Origin: Cymbidium sinense
Taxonomy: Eukaryota; Streptophyta; Magnoliopsida; Asparagales; Orchidaceae
Direction of reading: 5' to 3'
Length of the DNA: 64,000 nt
Assembly (NCBI GenBank): GCA_021442155.1
Contig: CM038221.1
Coordinates: 26,007,906-26,071,905, forward strand
Below are positions 44,311 to 56,990 of this stretch, in pieces. Position 1 is the stretch's first letter; every line of letters starts with the position of its first letter. The notes under the pieces were generated by a model. That model was not told the DNA's origin, made no database searches, and saw only the letters and a program-made list of their open reading frames with translations. The position numbers and the translations under genes were made by a program.

Positions 44311-47300
44311 TGTATAAAAAGAGAAATATATTTCTATCTTCATTTTATCCAGCATAGAGTGAAGATGGCAATGTCTAGACTAAACACTTGCTATCTTAAA
44401 TTCACATGAACGTATACACAACTATATAGATGAAAATCATACATAGATCATATTTTCTTAATTCAATCATTTAGGCATATGAATTAAAGCTCTATGCAAA
44501 TTCAAATATCAAAATACATAAGAATGAAACCAAATGAGTACATACCATTGTTAAACTAGGGAAGTGAAGTAATCAAATGCCCTCCTTGAGGCTAGCTAAA
44601 ATCTCATATTCTCGAGATATCTAGACTATATACCCATTATTATTTAAACTCTTGTAAATCTATATATGAATTATAAGAAAGATAACCTTATTTAAAATGC
44701 TTAAGCTATAAACACATGCAAATCCTATGCATATCCATATCTATCAACACTCTAAGTATTATAATCAATTCATAACTTTTGAAAAAATACTTTTGAATGT
44801 AATAGTGATAATAGCCACACATATATTTAATTATGTCAACACATGCAAGATTACATAAAAAATTCATTTGATTTATTTAAATTTGTAAGCATGAATGCAT
44901 GAAATCAAATGACATAGAGCATTTAATATGCTTAGAAAGGAATAATTAAATATCAACAGATGATTCATTCAATTAAACTAATTCTTAAGGACAACCACAC
45001 TAAATAAAATCATTTAAAGAGAACCAAAGTTCCTTCATTAATTTATGATTTACGATTTTGATTAATTTTAAAGAGAGGAGAGTTATTTTGCTGGTCTTAA
45101 CCCATTCCCAAGTTTGTAAATTAATATGGTTTAATGAAAAGGTAATTAAGTGAGTTTTATGAATCAATTAAGTTGAATCCTTAATTAGTTCAATTAATCA
45201 CCCTTACATATGTCACCTTAACATAATTAACTAAATAATTATGAGCCAACATGTTATGCACATGAATGGAAAGTAAATTTGCAATGATCCTAAAAAATGA
45301 AAGGGTCTAATGCAATTGGCTCATGATTAATATTTAATTAGATTAAGGAATTTAATTAAGTACTCTTATGATTTTCCCACACATGTAGGTTAACCATAAT
45401 TTCCCTAAGCACCATTAGGTTATTAAACGCCTAAAGATCTACCCTTGATTTCATTAATTAAGATCTGATGTGATTATAATTTTAATTTAATTAATTAATC
45501 CATTTAATAAATTAACTAAACCTTTAATTAATTCTAAATTAATTCATTTCCCTTAAAGTGAAATAGACTTAAGAAAAAGATTAGGAAAGAGGTCCCCATC
45601 TCATTTCTCTTGCCTATTCACTGTTCAATAGTGATTAACATGCCCAATTAATTAATTTGGTTGCTAATTAAAGGGTTAATTAGTTATTTAATTAATTAAG
45701 AGAGTAATTAAGCCATAAATGAGTAATTTCCTTAATTACCTAAGCAACAAATCCTAAGAAAATTATGATAGGCAGAGGTCAACCCATTAAACCACCATAG
45801 AAAGTTTGAAATTAATTACTTGAGTAACTAAGGAGTAGTTAAGCTTATTAAGTTTTTAATTAAACCCAAATTAAGTTTTAATTACTATTTAAAATTAATT
45901 AAAATTAATTTTAAATAAATCTCTTATAAAATACCTTTAAAATAAATATTTATTTGCATTTTTTTCTATGATTTATTATGAATTTTTGAAGTTTTAGCCA
46001 TTAAAAATAATTAATTAAGCCTAATCCTATAGATGCCACATGGATCGCTGACGTGGTGCGTATTCCACGTGACACCGCAAGATTGATTACTTAAATGCGT
46101 CTGACTTAGCGCTGATGTGGCTGGCAGTGGAAGCGCTTTCATCTTTGCCATCCAATCTCAGATCAGATGACACAGATCGAACCCACGGTTCCTTAAGGGA
46201 TAAAATCAGAGAAATCTAACAAATTAATCATGGTCGTCTATTCCAATCACGCAAAAAATACGGTTCTTGATCAATCATACCCCGAGCGACAAGAAACGAA
46301 CACCATCCGCATTTCGTCGCTCGATCCGATCTCACCTGAGCTTGGATCGATCGGAGATCGATACCACACCTTCACACAAAGGATTTGAAGGGATCCAATG
46401 GTAAGATCACATGTGATGCAACTTTCCAACACAAAGCTTCAAATGATTTTTTCCAAAAGCTTGGTTTCATGGAATTACCTCACTAGAGCTAAAGACCAAC
46501 AAAAAATTCGATTGACAAAGTTTCATCTAGTGGAGATGAAGTCCTGTTGAGTAGTATGCATAGCAATTTCCTCTCGTTCACTCAGAAGGCCACAAACTAA
46601 TGATTTGGAGGTCAGTGTTGATCAAAGTCACATATCTGATAGTCGGAGGGCTCGGGAGATGATTCATTCCTTCTCGATAGAGTGTGGAGATGGTGTGTGT
46701 GAGATTAATTTGGATTTGGTTGAGTATTGATGGAGTTGGGTTGGAAATAGGGGTCTCTACTGTTGGCAATGGGGGAGCGTGCTTTGGGAGGGCTCTAGGA
46801 CTTTCAAAACAACCTTGGGGAGCTTGCTGAGGGTCAAAGTGATGAATTTGGATCGAAATGAGGGGGTATATCCCCTGCTCCCTTGGATCAGATGGACAAA
46901 TTTTCTCCCTTGATTTTGGCCAGTGAGTCACCATCAGGGTTCCAGAGTGGTTGGTGTCGATTGGGTCAGCTAGGTGCTTGGTTGGTGGCTCAAGGTGGTT
47001 GCCCTCCTCCTTAGATCCATTGGGTTCGGCTAGTAAGGGAGGTGAGTTAACTCACCTCCCTTTGGTCCAAGGCAGACCTAGCCCACATGGGTTGGGCTAG
47101 GTGAGTAGGTTAGACCCTCATTTGGGTGTTTGATAGCAACCAAGGGGAAAAATATAGTGAACTTTGCTAATTTAGGAAAAATCTCATGTGGCGAGGAGAA
47201 TCCAAGGAAGATTGCCTTGGGTTGAGACCAATTCAGGTTTGGGTTGGTTTTGGGCTAAGCCAAGGTGGGTTTAGGATGGGTTGGGTCATGTTTCAAAAAG

Positions 47301-48978
47301 CTTTAGCTTGGTTCAAATGGGTTTGGCTCAATTTGACCCTTATAGGTCAAATTTGGCTAGGTTATGACCAATTGATCAAATTAGGTCAACCTGAGGTCAT
47401 GTCAAGTTGATTGGAAGTATTTTTAGCAATACGGTTTAAATCAATTTGGCTTAGGTTTTATTTTGACTAATTTAGGTTCATATAGGTCAAATGGGTCAAG
47501 TTGACCAATTTGACAAAATTTGCCAAATTGGCTTGGGTAAGGGATTGATTCATGTTCAATTGGTTAATTGAAAATGATTGTAGGCTTTGTTATGAATCAA
47601 TTAGGATTTGATTTGGATTTAGGCCAATTTGACCCTTTATGTCAACTTAGGCTAAATGGGTTAGGTTGACCAATTGGTCTAACTAGGTTCAATTATGGCT
47701 TTAGTCAAGTTCAATAATCAATTTGGAATGAACTTGAGTCATTGGTTGCAATCAATTTAGGTTAGATCATGATTTGACCCAATTTGGCCTTTTAGATTAA
47801 ATTGGGTCAACTTGGGTCAAAGGGTCAATTAGGTTAGGTTTGGCTCAATTAATGATCAAGTAATGTTCAAACATTGATTATAGGTTAGTAAGAATCATTG
47901 GTTTCAATTATTTTGGTGTAGGATGAACTTTGGCTAGTTTGGGTTCATATGGATTAAGAGGGCTAACTTGGTCAAATGACCAAGTTGACTTGGTTTGACC
48001 CAATTTATGATAATTGATCATCTTAGAGTGATCATTAATCATGGAAGGAGGTTTTAGTAATCTTGGTTCAATCTAATTTGGGTTAGATTGAAACTTGGTT
48101 TAAATAGGTCAAATTGGTCACTTTGGGTCAAGTGGGCCAATCGAGCTTAGTTGGCTTGATTTTGGGTTGACTTGAATTTAGTTGAATTTATATATGAGTT
48201 TAAGACTGATTTATAAATTTTCTTGCAATGGGTTTGGGTTCAAATGGGTTTTAGTTCATTTGAATATTTTAAGTCAAATGGGTTAGGTTAGATTTGACTT
48301 GGGTTGATTTTGGTTTGGCTTGATGATTGTAGGTTTCATTTATATTTGGGGTGGTGATTGAAGATATAATTGATTCATGAGGCAATCAATTGAATTTGGT
48401 TTGAATTAAATAAAAATTTGGTTAAGTCCATGGAATCAAATCATATGGCTTAGGTTTGATTTTGATTTGAATTTAATTATGGTTTGGAATTGATATGATT
48501 ATATATCTCATTAATTTGATTTATATTTGGGAAGATAATTGAAGATATGATTTGGTCATGAGAAAATCAATTGAATTTAGCTTGATTTGGATTGAAATTT
48601 GGCTAAGTCCATGGAATAAATCTTATGGCTTAGGTTTGGATTTGGATTGAAATTTGGCTAAGTTCATGGAATAAATCATGTGGCTTAGGTTTGGATTTGG
48701 ATTTGATTTGGATTTGAATTTGGGTTTGATATGGATTGAATTTGGTTGTGGTCTAAGAAGGTGGACATAGGTTGGATTTGAGTCATGGGGTAGGTAGATC
48801 ATCCTAATCCCTAAGACATAACCTAATCTTATGGTTAACCCTTCTAAGTCTCTAAGTTTAGGTTAAGTGTTCACTTAATTTCTAGAAGTGTCTTATGACT
48901 AAGAAAGTCTTAGTGTCTAGAAGACTCCTAAATCTAAGATGGGAAGATTGAATCCACACTCCAAAAGTGAAGTCAACA
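44311..48978 (-). repeat. LTR C: 3' LTR of Element 3, truncated
   Basis: On the minus strand it starts TGTTGACTTCAC at 48978 and runs left through the conserved head (48790-48978) and G-rich complement of the CAAATCAAATC text. The TTGAC zone follows (47280-48200, seen as GGTCAA), then a CpG-bearing block (46030-46350) with CACGTG at 46066-46071, and TTAATTAATTAA text (45470-45700). The tail carries one GTTAAACTAGGGAAGTGAAG unit (44550). It stops in the LTR middle. The 44311-44365 stretch does not align confidently with any LTR part. Open frames such as 46578-46934 look like chance. Confidence 0.75.
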
Positions 48979-48998
48979 AAATGACCCCCAATAGGTGT
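48979..48998 (-). other. Possible polypurine tract relic of Element 3
   Basis: On the minus strand the bases just before the LTR read CACCTATTGGGGGTCATTT. The G-run followed by the LTR start is where a plus-strand primer tract is expected. Element 2 has CACCTATTGGGCGCCCTT at the same place (35111-35128). It is short and interrupted, so the call is weak. Confidence 0.3.
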
Positions 48999-51521
48999 GA
49001 TATGGCACAAGGCACACTTGCATTGGCGTGATCGAATGACCACATCCAAAAGATTGCAAGTGCTTAACAGAAACCATCTAAACCTAAACCCAAGATGTTG
49101 ATAGAATCACAATCTTAGTGCAATACAATTCACCTCATGCCAAGGGCATAAGGGATCTAGGAGGATTTGATGGGAACTTCATTTGTGAAGGGTTTATGCT
49201 AAGGGCGTAGAAGAAGAAAATTCGTTGGGGATTGGGTATATGAACCTTCCACAAGGGAAGCAGGTTTGAGCTATCCGCTGGGGATATGGATTTGAGTTGG
49301 ACTGAATTTGTTTGCTAGGTGTCCGTTGGGGATAGAGATTTGATTTATGAAGGGGAGCTCCACTGGAATACAAGTTTAAATTTCATTTAATTTGGTTTAT
49401 GTCTAATTTAGGGGTATATCTGCTGGGGATATAAGCTTGAATCCATCGAGGATCAAGGCTGGGTTTGATGGATGTAATTTGTGTGAATGCGATACATATC
49501 CGCTAGGTGATACAGGGCTAAATCCACTGGGTATCAAGATTGGGTTTGATTTATTTTAATTTGTTATGGCTCCACTGGGGAGGTTGGTTTTGAATTTAAT
49601 TTGTTTGTTTAGTTTATTTGTATGACTTGGGCTCCACTGGGGAGAAGGGTGTGATTTAACTCCACTTCGGAGAATCAAGTTGGGCTTAACTTAGTTTGAT
49701 TTAATTTATGGACCTTATCGGTATGCAATGGATCAACTAAGAAGGAGCCAAGAGAGCCTTGGCATATCTTAGATTTACAAATCCAGTCTACTAGCTGCGG
49801 GGTAGGACAATCCAACCTAAAGGTTGCCTTTTAGTGTGCAATAGCCTTGCTAGGAAGAAAGCGCGGCAAACGTACATCTTCCAAAGTGGGGAATAATTGC
49901 TGGGGTGATCTGTTGGTAACACAACAAATCCGACTAGGGCACGAGTGAGCAGGGGACTTCGAGTAGTAGTCGAGTTAATTTTATCTTAATTTTATTTGAT
50001 TTAATATGGTTTGTTTGAATTAGTTTAAGTTTGATTTAATTCATGGACATTATCGGTGTGCGATGGATCCACTAAGAATGGGCTATATCAGCCTTGACAT
50101 ATCTTAGATTTATAAATCCAAAGGGATAGTTTACCAGCCGCGGGGTAGAGCTAACCAGCCTATAGGTTGCCTTTTAGTATGCAATGGTTGTGCTAGGAAG
50201 AAAACGTAGTAGACTTACATCTTCCAAAGTAGAGAACAACCGCTGGGGTGACTTGCAACAAATCGAGCTTGACCTAGGGCGACTACTGAGTGAATGCCAC
50301 TGGGGACTTATGTTAACTCAAGAGTAGTCAGGCAATTCTTATACCAAGTCTTGCTAACACTTACCGTAAAGATAAGATGTCTGCTTAGGAAAAGGTACTG
50401 CTGAGGGTATCCTCCTGATCCACAATCAAATATATATGTTTTTTTTATATATTTGTGTGGACCTTATTGGCGTGCGAGGAACCACACTGAGAATGGGATA
50501 TATCAACTTTGACCAATCTTAGATTTATTGGACCAAGGGGGAATCTGCACATCCGTAATATAAATTCTCCAACCATAGGGGTGGTTACTAGGAAAGGAAA
50601 ACTATCCAATCCTTTAGTAACCCAGGTAGTGTCTAGATGGGGTAGAAAAGGACGTGATCCAAATAGAGTGCTCATAGGGGAGGTGCTGAGGGTGTTATCG
50701 ATCCCGCTATATAGGTATGCGGTGGCCAACTCATAAAGAAAGTGTAGCAGACTTACTCTTCCATGAGTAGTGTATCCACCGGGTGTGTCACTATCAGCAT
50801 AGTGAACACCAACCAACCTAAGTTATTGTCGGTGTACGATGACCTATCTAAGAAGAAGGAATAGCAGACTTACATCTTCATAGATAGAAATGATCATCAG
50901 GATAATCTGTCATTGATAAGAAGAATGTTATTCGACCTAGGTTGACTACTAAGTAGGGAGTCCCAAGTGAGAACTAGACCCAGACTTGCAGTTGTTAAGA
51001 GGAAAGGAGCAGCTACCCTAAACCTCAAATATACTTGACCCAGTCGGTGCATGAAGGCTAGTCTAAGAAGAAAGCATAGCAAACTTACATCTTCTTAAAT
51101 GAAGCCATCATGAGGTAGATTATCAGCCGTGTAGTAAGGCCTCCCAAACTAATAAGGTGCTCGTTGGTGTGCAGCAGTTAAGCCAAGAGGAAAGCATAGC
51201 AGACTTACATTCTCTAGAGCAAGAAGACCGCTGGGGTGACACACTAGCTAAGTAGTGAATCAACTCGACCTAGAGCAGCTACTGAGTGAGAGCCGCTGAG
51301 GGTGCTATCTCAACTTGGAGTAGCTCAAGATAAAAGATATGTGTTTATTTTATGTGTTTTGTGTGAAATTAATTTGTGTTGTGTTGATGAAGGATAGGAT
51401 GTTGTTTGGGTTCCTCATACTTATCCTAAATGCATCATGGTGGATTCGTGGACAGAAATGCTTTTTGAAGATATTGAATTTAAAATTAAATTTTTATTGA
51501 TAATTATTTTCAAACATAATC
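48999..51521 (-). other. Element 3 3' noncoding region
   Basis: Reverse complement of the segment seen after Elements 1 and 2. The complement of AAGATGTAAGTCTGCTA followed by CTTTCTTC recurs at about 49876, 50215, 50755, 50866, 51086 and 51206. The sequence just left of it includes TCCGCTGGGGATA and CCACTGGGGA, the complement of TATCCCTAGTGGA and TCCCAGTGG. A 123-codon open frame (50445-50816) is partly alignable with the other two copies but is open only here. The pol stop is at 51522. Confidence 0.75.
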
Positions 51522-52740
51522 TTATGGATAATATTTTTTTCGATAGAGTCCATTGATCGGAAGCATCAGGTGCTCTCCTTTATGATTTATGAGTTGATAC
51601 GATCCTCCTTGGTAGGCCTTCTCTATGGCAAAAGGGCCTTCTCAAGTGGGTTCAAACTTGCCTCCCATCTTGCAATGGGCAATAATCGGTCTCCTTAGAA
51701 CTAAAATAAACTCTCCTACTTAAAAAGCTCTAAGATGGACCAACTTTTTATGAGCTTGAATCATTTTGGCTTTGTATAACTCAAGGTTTTGGCATGTCTG
51801 TAGGCGTCTCTCCTCCAAACCTTCGAGCTCTTCTAACCGCAACTTGGCATTATGCTCTGTCGTGATCTAGCTACCCATAGCAATCCTTAGTGATGGGAGT
51901 TGGACTTCTAATGGTAGAACATCTTCAAACTGAGTTGGAGTTCAATAGGTAGTGCGGTAAGCCTACAAAGCTTCAACTAACTGCTCATGCCATTGTCATT
52001 TATTATCGTCGAGTGTCTTCTTTTATATTTAGATGAGAGTTTTGCTAAAGACTTCTACTAAGCCATTTTCTCTCAAATAATAGATGGTAGAGTATCTCCA
52101 ATCTATGTTGTGTATCTGAACAAAGTTATTAATTTTGGTACTCTTCAATGTAGTATCATTATTGAATATAATTTAGTAAGTCACTCCGAATCTATATACG
52201 ATATGGATCCTAAAGATATAGAGCACATGCTGAGTTATGACCTCTTTGAGAAAAATCACTTTCGGCTATTTAGAAAAGTAGCCGATGACAGCTAGGATGA
52301 ATCGATGACCCTTAGAAGAAGGAGGATCTATTAGACCCACTATGTTAGTACCCCAACACTCGAATGGCCATGAGGCCAATATTGAATGCAAGATGTTGGG
52401 TGGTTAGTGTAGGACCACACCGTGTACTTGACATTAATGGCATCACCTAGCCACATCCATGCAATTTATGATCATTGACGGCCAGTAGTATCCTAGTCTC
52501 TTAATCTTGGCTTTCATCTTCAGACTAGATTGGTGAGCTCCACACAATCCTAAGTGCACCTTGGTCATGATCTTATGAGCTTCGTGCTTGTCTGAACAAT
52601 GTAACCACATATGATCAAAGGACCGCAGGTATATGACACCATCCATGAGGGCGTAGGAAAGTGTCATTTGTTTTATCTGATGAGCCTATAATTTCTCTAA
52701 AGATAGTTTGCCTTTATTTAAGTAATCTATGAATAGTTTC
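51522..52740 (-). pseudogene. Element 3 integrase, first catalytic Asp replaced by Asn
   Basis: The open run 52443-52667 reads MTLSYALMDGVIYLRSFDHM, then DKHEAHKIMTKVHLGLCGAH, QSSLKMKAKIKRLGYYWPSM, INCMDVAR. This is the zinc module. It continues CQVHGVVLH, LASWPFECWGTNIVGLIDPP, SSKGHRFIL. As in Element 2 the expected WG.D is WGTN (about 52345-52350). Later parts are frameshifted: LEILYHLLF, GGKFEPT, EGPFAIEKAYQGGSYQLI, GEHLMLPINGLYRKKYYP. The stop is at 51522-51524 (TAA on the minus strand). There is no chromodomain. Confidence 0.85.
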
Positions 52741-53310
52741 CTCCAATCCAACTTCTCGTCCTTCCAAACAATGACAATCTCCTCTTCAAGAGAGTACTTC
52801 TAGATGAATTCAATATCAATAAGGGACAATACTTATTGATTTTGGACTTTTATTGATATGGACTCAACTTCTAGATATGCCAACTCCTTAGCGAGCTGGG
52901 CTAAAGCATCCGCTATGGTGTTCTCGTCCCGAGGGATCTTATAGTATAACCTCTAGGATTTGGGCCAACAACTCTATGGTATACTTATGATAGTGATGGA
53001 GCCTAGGCTTTAGGACCTTGTAGGATCCAACGATTTGGTTGATGACTAGCTGAGAATCCCCAAAGATGTTGATATTCTGGATGCTTAGTGTAACGACTAA
53101 CTCCAAAATAGCAATTAGAGCCTCATATTTGGCTTCATTTTTGGTGAAAGAATTGGACAGATGGTATGAGAATCTCATCATATTGCGGTTCAGAGTTAAG
53201 AGAACTATTCCTTCCCCTGCCTTTCCTGGAAGAGTAGCTCATGGTTCTTCTCCTCTTTAAAAAGAAGCTGCACCATCAAAATACATCTCACAGTGGTGAA
53301 TGCTAGTGTC
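52741..53310 (-). pseudogene. Element 3 second RNase H, archaeal type (aRH)
   Basis: Near 53290 the frame reads CEMYFDGAASF. The open run 52939-53181 then gives MMRFSYHLSNSFTKNEAKYE, ALIAILELVVTLSIQNINIF, GDSQLVINQIVGSYKVLKPR. The Asp in FDGA, Glu in KYEAL and Asp in FGDSQ are all present, so the metal-binding set survives although stops and a shift separate the first block from the rest. This is the best copy of the domain in the window and the strongest single marker for the Tat lineage. Confidence 0.85.
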
Positions 53311-53760
53311 CCCTAAGTTCATGATTTGTCCATCGAGGAGGTCATCACTAAGTAAAGAATCAGCAGGAAGTGGGTGTGCTTCTAAGAAATTCATAAATGC
53401 TTGTCCTTTCACCACACAGAGGGGTATGAAAGTGATATCAAATTATGATAGAATCATGGACCAACGTGCCAACCATCCAGATAGCGTCGACCATATCATG
53501 AGATATTATAATGTATTGATCTTAGATAATAAGTTAACTTTATGAGAAAGCATGTAGTGTCATAGCTTTTGGTATGCAAAGATTAAAGCTAAGCAATGCT
53601 TCTCAATGGGTGGATCATTTTTCTCGGTAGGAAATAAATAATGGTTGTGATAATATAGTGTATTTTCCTTCTCTTCATCATTGGCAAGGCAAAATGCAAG
53701 TGTGCCCGAGAGATAGGTTACTAGGCGACATCATTAGGTAATGCTTAATGTCTTCAAAGG
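53311..53760 (-). pseudogene. Element 3 first RNase H and tether, broken
   Basis: On the minus strand the blocks FVPLCVVKGQAF (about 53400), LVGTLVHDSIIS, and HYML.HKVNL (near 53540) appear, preceded to the right by EKHCLALIFA (about 53590). The terminal LPADSLLSDDLLDGQIMNLG lies at 53305-53365. These match the corresponding Element 2 text at 30490-30790. The residues of the RNase H active site upstream are in frameshifted relics near 53650-53740. Confidence 0.75.
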
Positions 53761-54720
53761 CATGCTAGCACTTATCATCACACTTGAACTTGGCATCCTT
53801 TTTGATAAGTGCTGAGAATGGCTAGCATCTCCCTGATAGGTTGGATGTAAAGCATCTTAGATATGTCAATTGCCCTTGGAATGATCTGAATTGAGTTAAA
53901 CTTTTAAGGGGTGACATTTCTAATATCACCTTGATCTTCTCCGGATCGATTTTAATTCCCCAATCTCAAACAACAAACCCAAGGAATTTTCTTAAAGCTA
54001 CTCTGAATGCACACTTCAGGGGGTTCATTTTAAGATTAAATTATCTTAATCATTCAAAAACTACTCTCAAGTCAAAGAGGTGGTCTTCCTTTTCTTTACT
54101 TTTGACTACGAGATCATCGACGTAGGACTCGACTTGATGATGAATGAGTTCATCAAAATTCTGAGTCATGGCCTGCTGGTATGTAGCACCAACATTTTTA
54201 AGGCCAAAAGACATGACCTTATAGCAAAAAATTTTGATTGGGATTCTAAAAATGATGTTTCTTTCATCTTTAAGGGTCATCTTTATTTGGTTATATCCAG
54301 ATGAGCCATCCATGAAAGAGAAGAGTGCATGAGATGAGGCAATGTCCACCATCAGCTCTGGTACTGACAGTGAAAATTTATCTTTTGGACATGCCTGGTT
54401 TAGATCCCTAAAATTAATGCATATGCAAATTTGGCCATTCTTCTTGTTAATTGGGATGACAGTAGCCAACCAAGTGGAGCATTTTCCTCCTGGATAAAAC
54501 CAACATCGATCATTTTCTTGACTTCAGAAATGACCTATTGTTCAATGTCTAATCGCATGCATCTAGGAGCTTACTTTATAGGATTAGCACTAGGCTCTAT
54601 TGCTAGTTTATGGACCACTACATTAGGAGCCAATATAGGCATCTCTTCATTGCTCTATGCAAAATAGTCCTTAAACTCAATAAGTAGCCTAACTAAGTCA
54701 TTGGTTTCAATTTTATTCAG
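53761..54720 (-). pseudogene. Element 3 reverse transcriptase, longest surviving RT frame
   Basis: The open run 54050-54469 reads MATVIPINKKNGQICICINF, RDLNQACPKDKFSLSVPELM, FSFMDGSSGYNQIKMTLKDE, FCYKVMSFGLKNVGATYQQA, MTQNFDELIHH, VESYVDDLVVKSKEKEDHLF. The YVDD box is at 54113-54124. This is a clear Ty3/gypsy RT palm of Tat type. N-terminal text (IEPSANPIK..., MHAIRHIEQ) is frameshifted at 54480-54660, and the thumb (KMNPLKCAFRVALRKFLGFV, IKIDPEKIKVILEM) at 53900-54040. Confidence 0.9.
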
Positions 54721-55560
54721 CAAAGAATTGATGTATGGATGGATTGTCTTATCCTAGTTGATTTCTTTGAGCTCATCGATGGTTGACTTGATCTCCTCTT
54801 CAAACTCTGTGGTGCACCTTTGACTTCAAAATCATCTGGGTCATCTAAAGTTTTTAAGCACACCTCCTCATATGAGTTAATGTGACTTAAAAAGAACCTA
54901 CCAGATTCTAAATGATTGGTGATGACAATGCAGTAATCATCATCATCGACTGGACCCACTATACTGAATCCTAATCCTGGTCTTGATTAAGAGTTCTTGC
55001 ATTCATTATTCCATATTCTTTTGAAGTAGTCTGACCTGTGCTTAGACCAAGTATGTGGGATTAACTCTTTCTTTACTAAATTTAGAATACAAGGCGAGTA
55101 CTAATCAAAAGGTAATATTATTAAATCTTTATATGAATCATCCTTAAGTTTTACATCAACTTCTTAACTTGAGAATGATGTTCCTAGAAAGAACCTCTGA
55201 GTCTTCACATTTGTGGATGACTTAGAGACTTCCTTAACTACCAAACCCTCAAATTTTTTAGAGGAAAGTGGGGTTAGAGCTAAGGTTCCCAACTGATGCT
55301 TGACTGTTTCACATAAAGACTTGGATACACTTCTGCTTTGCTTTAGAGCCTAGCCTTCATTGCTATCTGGCTTAAGTGTCACCTCCAAGGGGATCTGCAG
55401 TTGAGAAGAGCCAACTAGTGTGCTAATCATATAGAACTCATCCTTTGAACTAGATTTTAAGTATATATGGATAGCAGGTGTACTCCTAGTAATTGGGGCA
55501 TATCTCCTATTAGGTGTCTAATAGGGAGGTTGTCCACCCCCGGGACTACCTTTGGCTTGA
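54721..55560 (-). other. Element 3 spacer between protease and RT
   Basis: The open run 54717-54959 reads MGPVDDDDYCIVITNHLESG, RFFLSHINSYEEVCLKTLDD, matching IMGPIDDEDYCLVV of Element 2. To its right come NNECKNS, LIPHTWSKHRSDYFKRIWNN (about 55000-55070) and QRFFLGTSFSS (55170). Next is an acidic/Ser-rich stretch with IYLKSSSKDEFYM near 55440. Arg/Gly/Pro text (about 55520-55560) is the counterpart of the RGG-like patch of Element 2. No catalytic domain is recognised. It is pol spacer that is conserved in order between the three elements. Confidence 0.6.
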
Positions 55561-56150
55561 CCTCTTCCTCACCTTGGTGGAGTCCTCCACTATTCTAATC
55601 TCATTCCTCCCTATTTCTCATTCTTTTATTTTCTCTTTCTTCTTTTCTTTTCTTTTCTTTCTTTTTTATCTTTTATTTTTTCTCTAAATAGTTTATTTCT
55701 TTTATCCTCCAGGTGAGATGAGATATATTTATTTAATGTATCTGACTCTTCATGAAAAATATTGAAATATGTATCAGTCTCAAAATATGAAACTGTAATG
55801 ATTCTCAATATGGCATCTTATCAGTCTATAATAAACTTGGTTTCAATCATCATCTATCTTCTAGAGTTTCACCAGATAACATCATTTTTCTTTTAGAGTT
55901 TAATGCAATTGGCCACTCTGGATAGCACTATCGCCCCATCCACTGTAATGGAAAGAGGATGGTTGTGCTCGATCATCCTTAGAAGTAAGTCTTTATTGCT
56001 GAACGTAACTCCTAAGATATCCTTTGAGTGATGTTCCTTCTCTTCAGTAGAGGTCAACTGAGCTAAGCATATCTCATGATCAAGTAAGGCCTTGATTAGA
56101 GATTCTCTCATCTCTTTGGATAAGACAAGGGCATTGTATATGCTTAACTT
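55561..56150 (-). pseudogene. Element 3 protease relic with internal deletion, plus Lys-rich tract
   Basis: The open run 55893-56111 gives MRESLIKALLDHEICLAQLT, VTFSNKDLLLRMIEHN, the lead-in to protease. After it the active-site block and the LRGLNDQGEQAL block are missing. Only ETKFIIDR (about 55830) recalls EAKFYIID, and then comes VSYFETDTYF, the counterpart of the segment after the protease. The run 55626-55808 ends in a Lys/Arg/Glu tract (KIKDKKERKEKKRRKRK). About 150 bases or more are absent compared with Element 2. Confidence 0.6.
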
Positions 56151-56990
56151 AGCTGATAACTTTCTAAGATGAGCTAGGATGTTGTAATCAACTCTAGTTG
56201 GTCTTTCATAAGCATATTCATAGGTGGAGCATCCTATGGAGAGGTTATCTGCTCACTGAAACTAATGACTTGCTTACCCTTATCCTGAGCTGCTACCTTA
56301 AGAGGTAGAACTTTGCCATTGTGTAGGTTGAATTCAGTGACTTCTTGGAATAATAAGCTTGCGAGAGTTTCTATCATCTCATCAGGTATACCTACAACTT
56401 CTTCTATGAGATCCTCAGAGTCAGTTGACTCCAAGTTAATCTCAAGAGGTGAACCCGATTGATTTAGAGAAAGAAAATTTGACTATAAATCAGAATGGAA
56501 TGGATCGAAGCTACAAGAGCTATTATTATTTAGACTCGAAGAGCTTTCAATGAAAATAAAATTAGGAACATTAGAAATAGATAAGATATAAGTAGAATCA
56601 ACCTTCTTCATTAAATTATTTTTGGGTGCAGGTACATGATAGAAATCCAGTAAAGTAAGCGGAGTAAGAGATTTAATGCCCTTATCTGCAGATATAATGC
56701 TCCTGCTAGTAAAAGAGGAGCTAACAAAGGAAGTGGTAGCTAGAATACTGGGGGAGTGATGGACTCAGATGGTGGTTGTGCTATTGGACTATCCCGAGCA
56801 ACTGTGCTAAGATGCTACTGCTGTTGGGTTGTCACCCTCCCCGAGTTATCCTTTGCAACTAGAAAACCTTCCCTAGTGTTGGAGGTTTGAGCTGCTTCAG
56901 GCACCTACAAGGAAAGTTTCTTGATCATAGAAATGATCTTTTAGAGGTACAGGATAATGAAATATCCCAACCTTCTTTGGCCTTAAGAGG
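56151..56990 (-). pseudogene. Element 3 gag-pol linker
   Basis: The open run 56234-56434 reads MESTDSEDLIEEVVGIPDEM, then EVTEFNLHNGKVLPLKVAAQ, DKGKQVISFSEQ. It parallels LEIDLESSDSKGPIGEV and the HSGKVLP text of the other copies. To the right are a Ser-rich relic with VDSTYILSISN (about 56590) and a Pro/Ser/Thr-rich stretch. TSNTREGFLV lies near 56870. The region has no known domain and is broken by stops. Confidence 0.55.

Noticed and set aside
46066..46071. CACGTG (G-box) in the CpG-bearing block of LTR C
   Set aside because: A single six-base site not found at the same place in the other LTRs; too little to call regulatory.
46578..46934. 118-codon open frame on - in LTR C
   Set aside because: It lies in LTR sequence, is not open in the other LTR copies and resembles no known domain; likely chance.
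47186..47410. 74-codon open frame on + in LTR C
   Set aside because: Antisense to the element, made of the GGTCAA/TTGGGT-rich LTR text; no domain.
50445..50816. 123-codon open frame on - in the 3' noncoding region
   Set aside because: In sense with Element 3 and partly alignable with 7190-7450 and 33415-33720, but open only here. The similarity is explained by shared noncoding repeats. Worth revisiting if intact copies keep it open.
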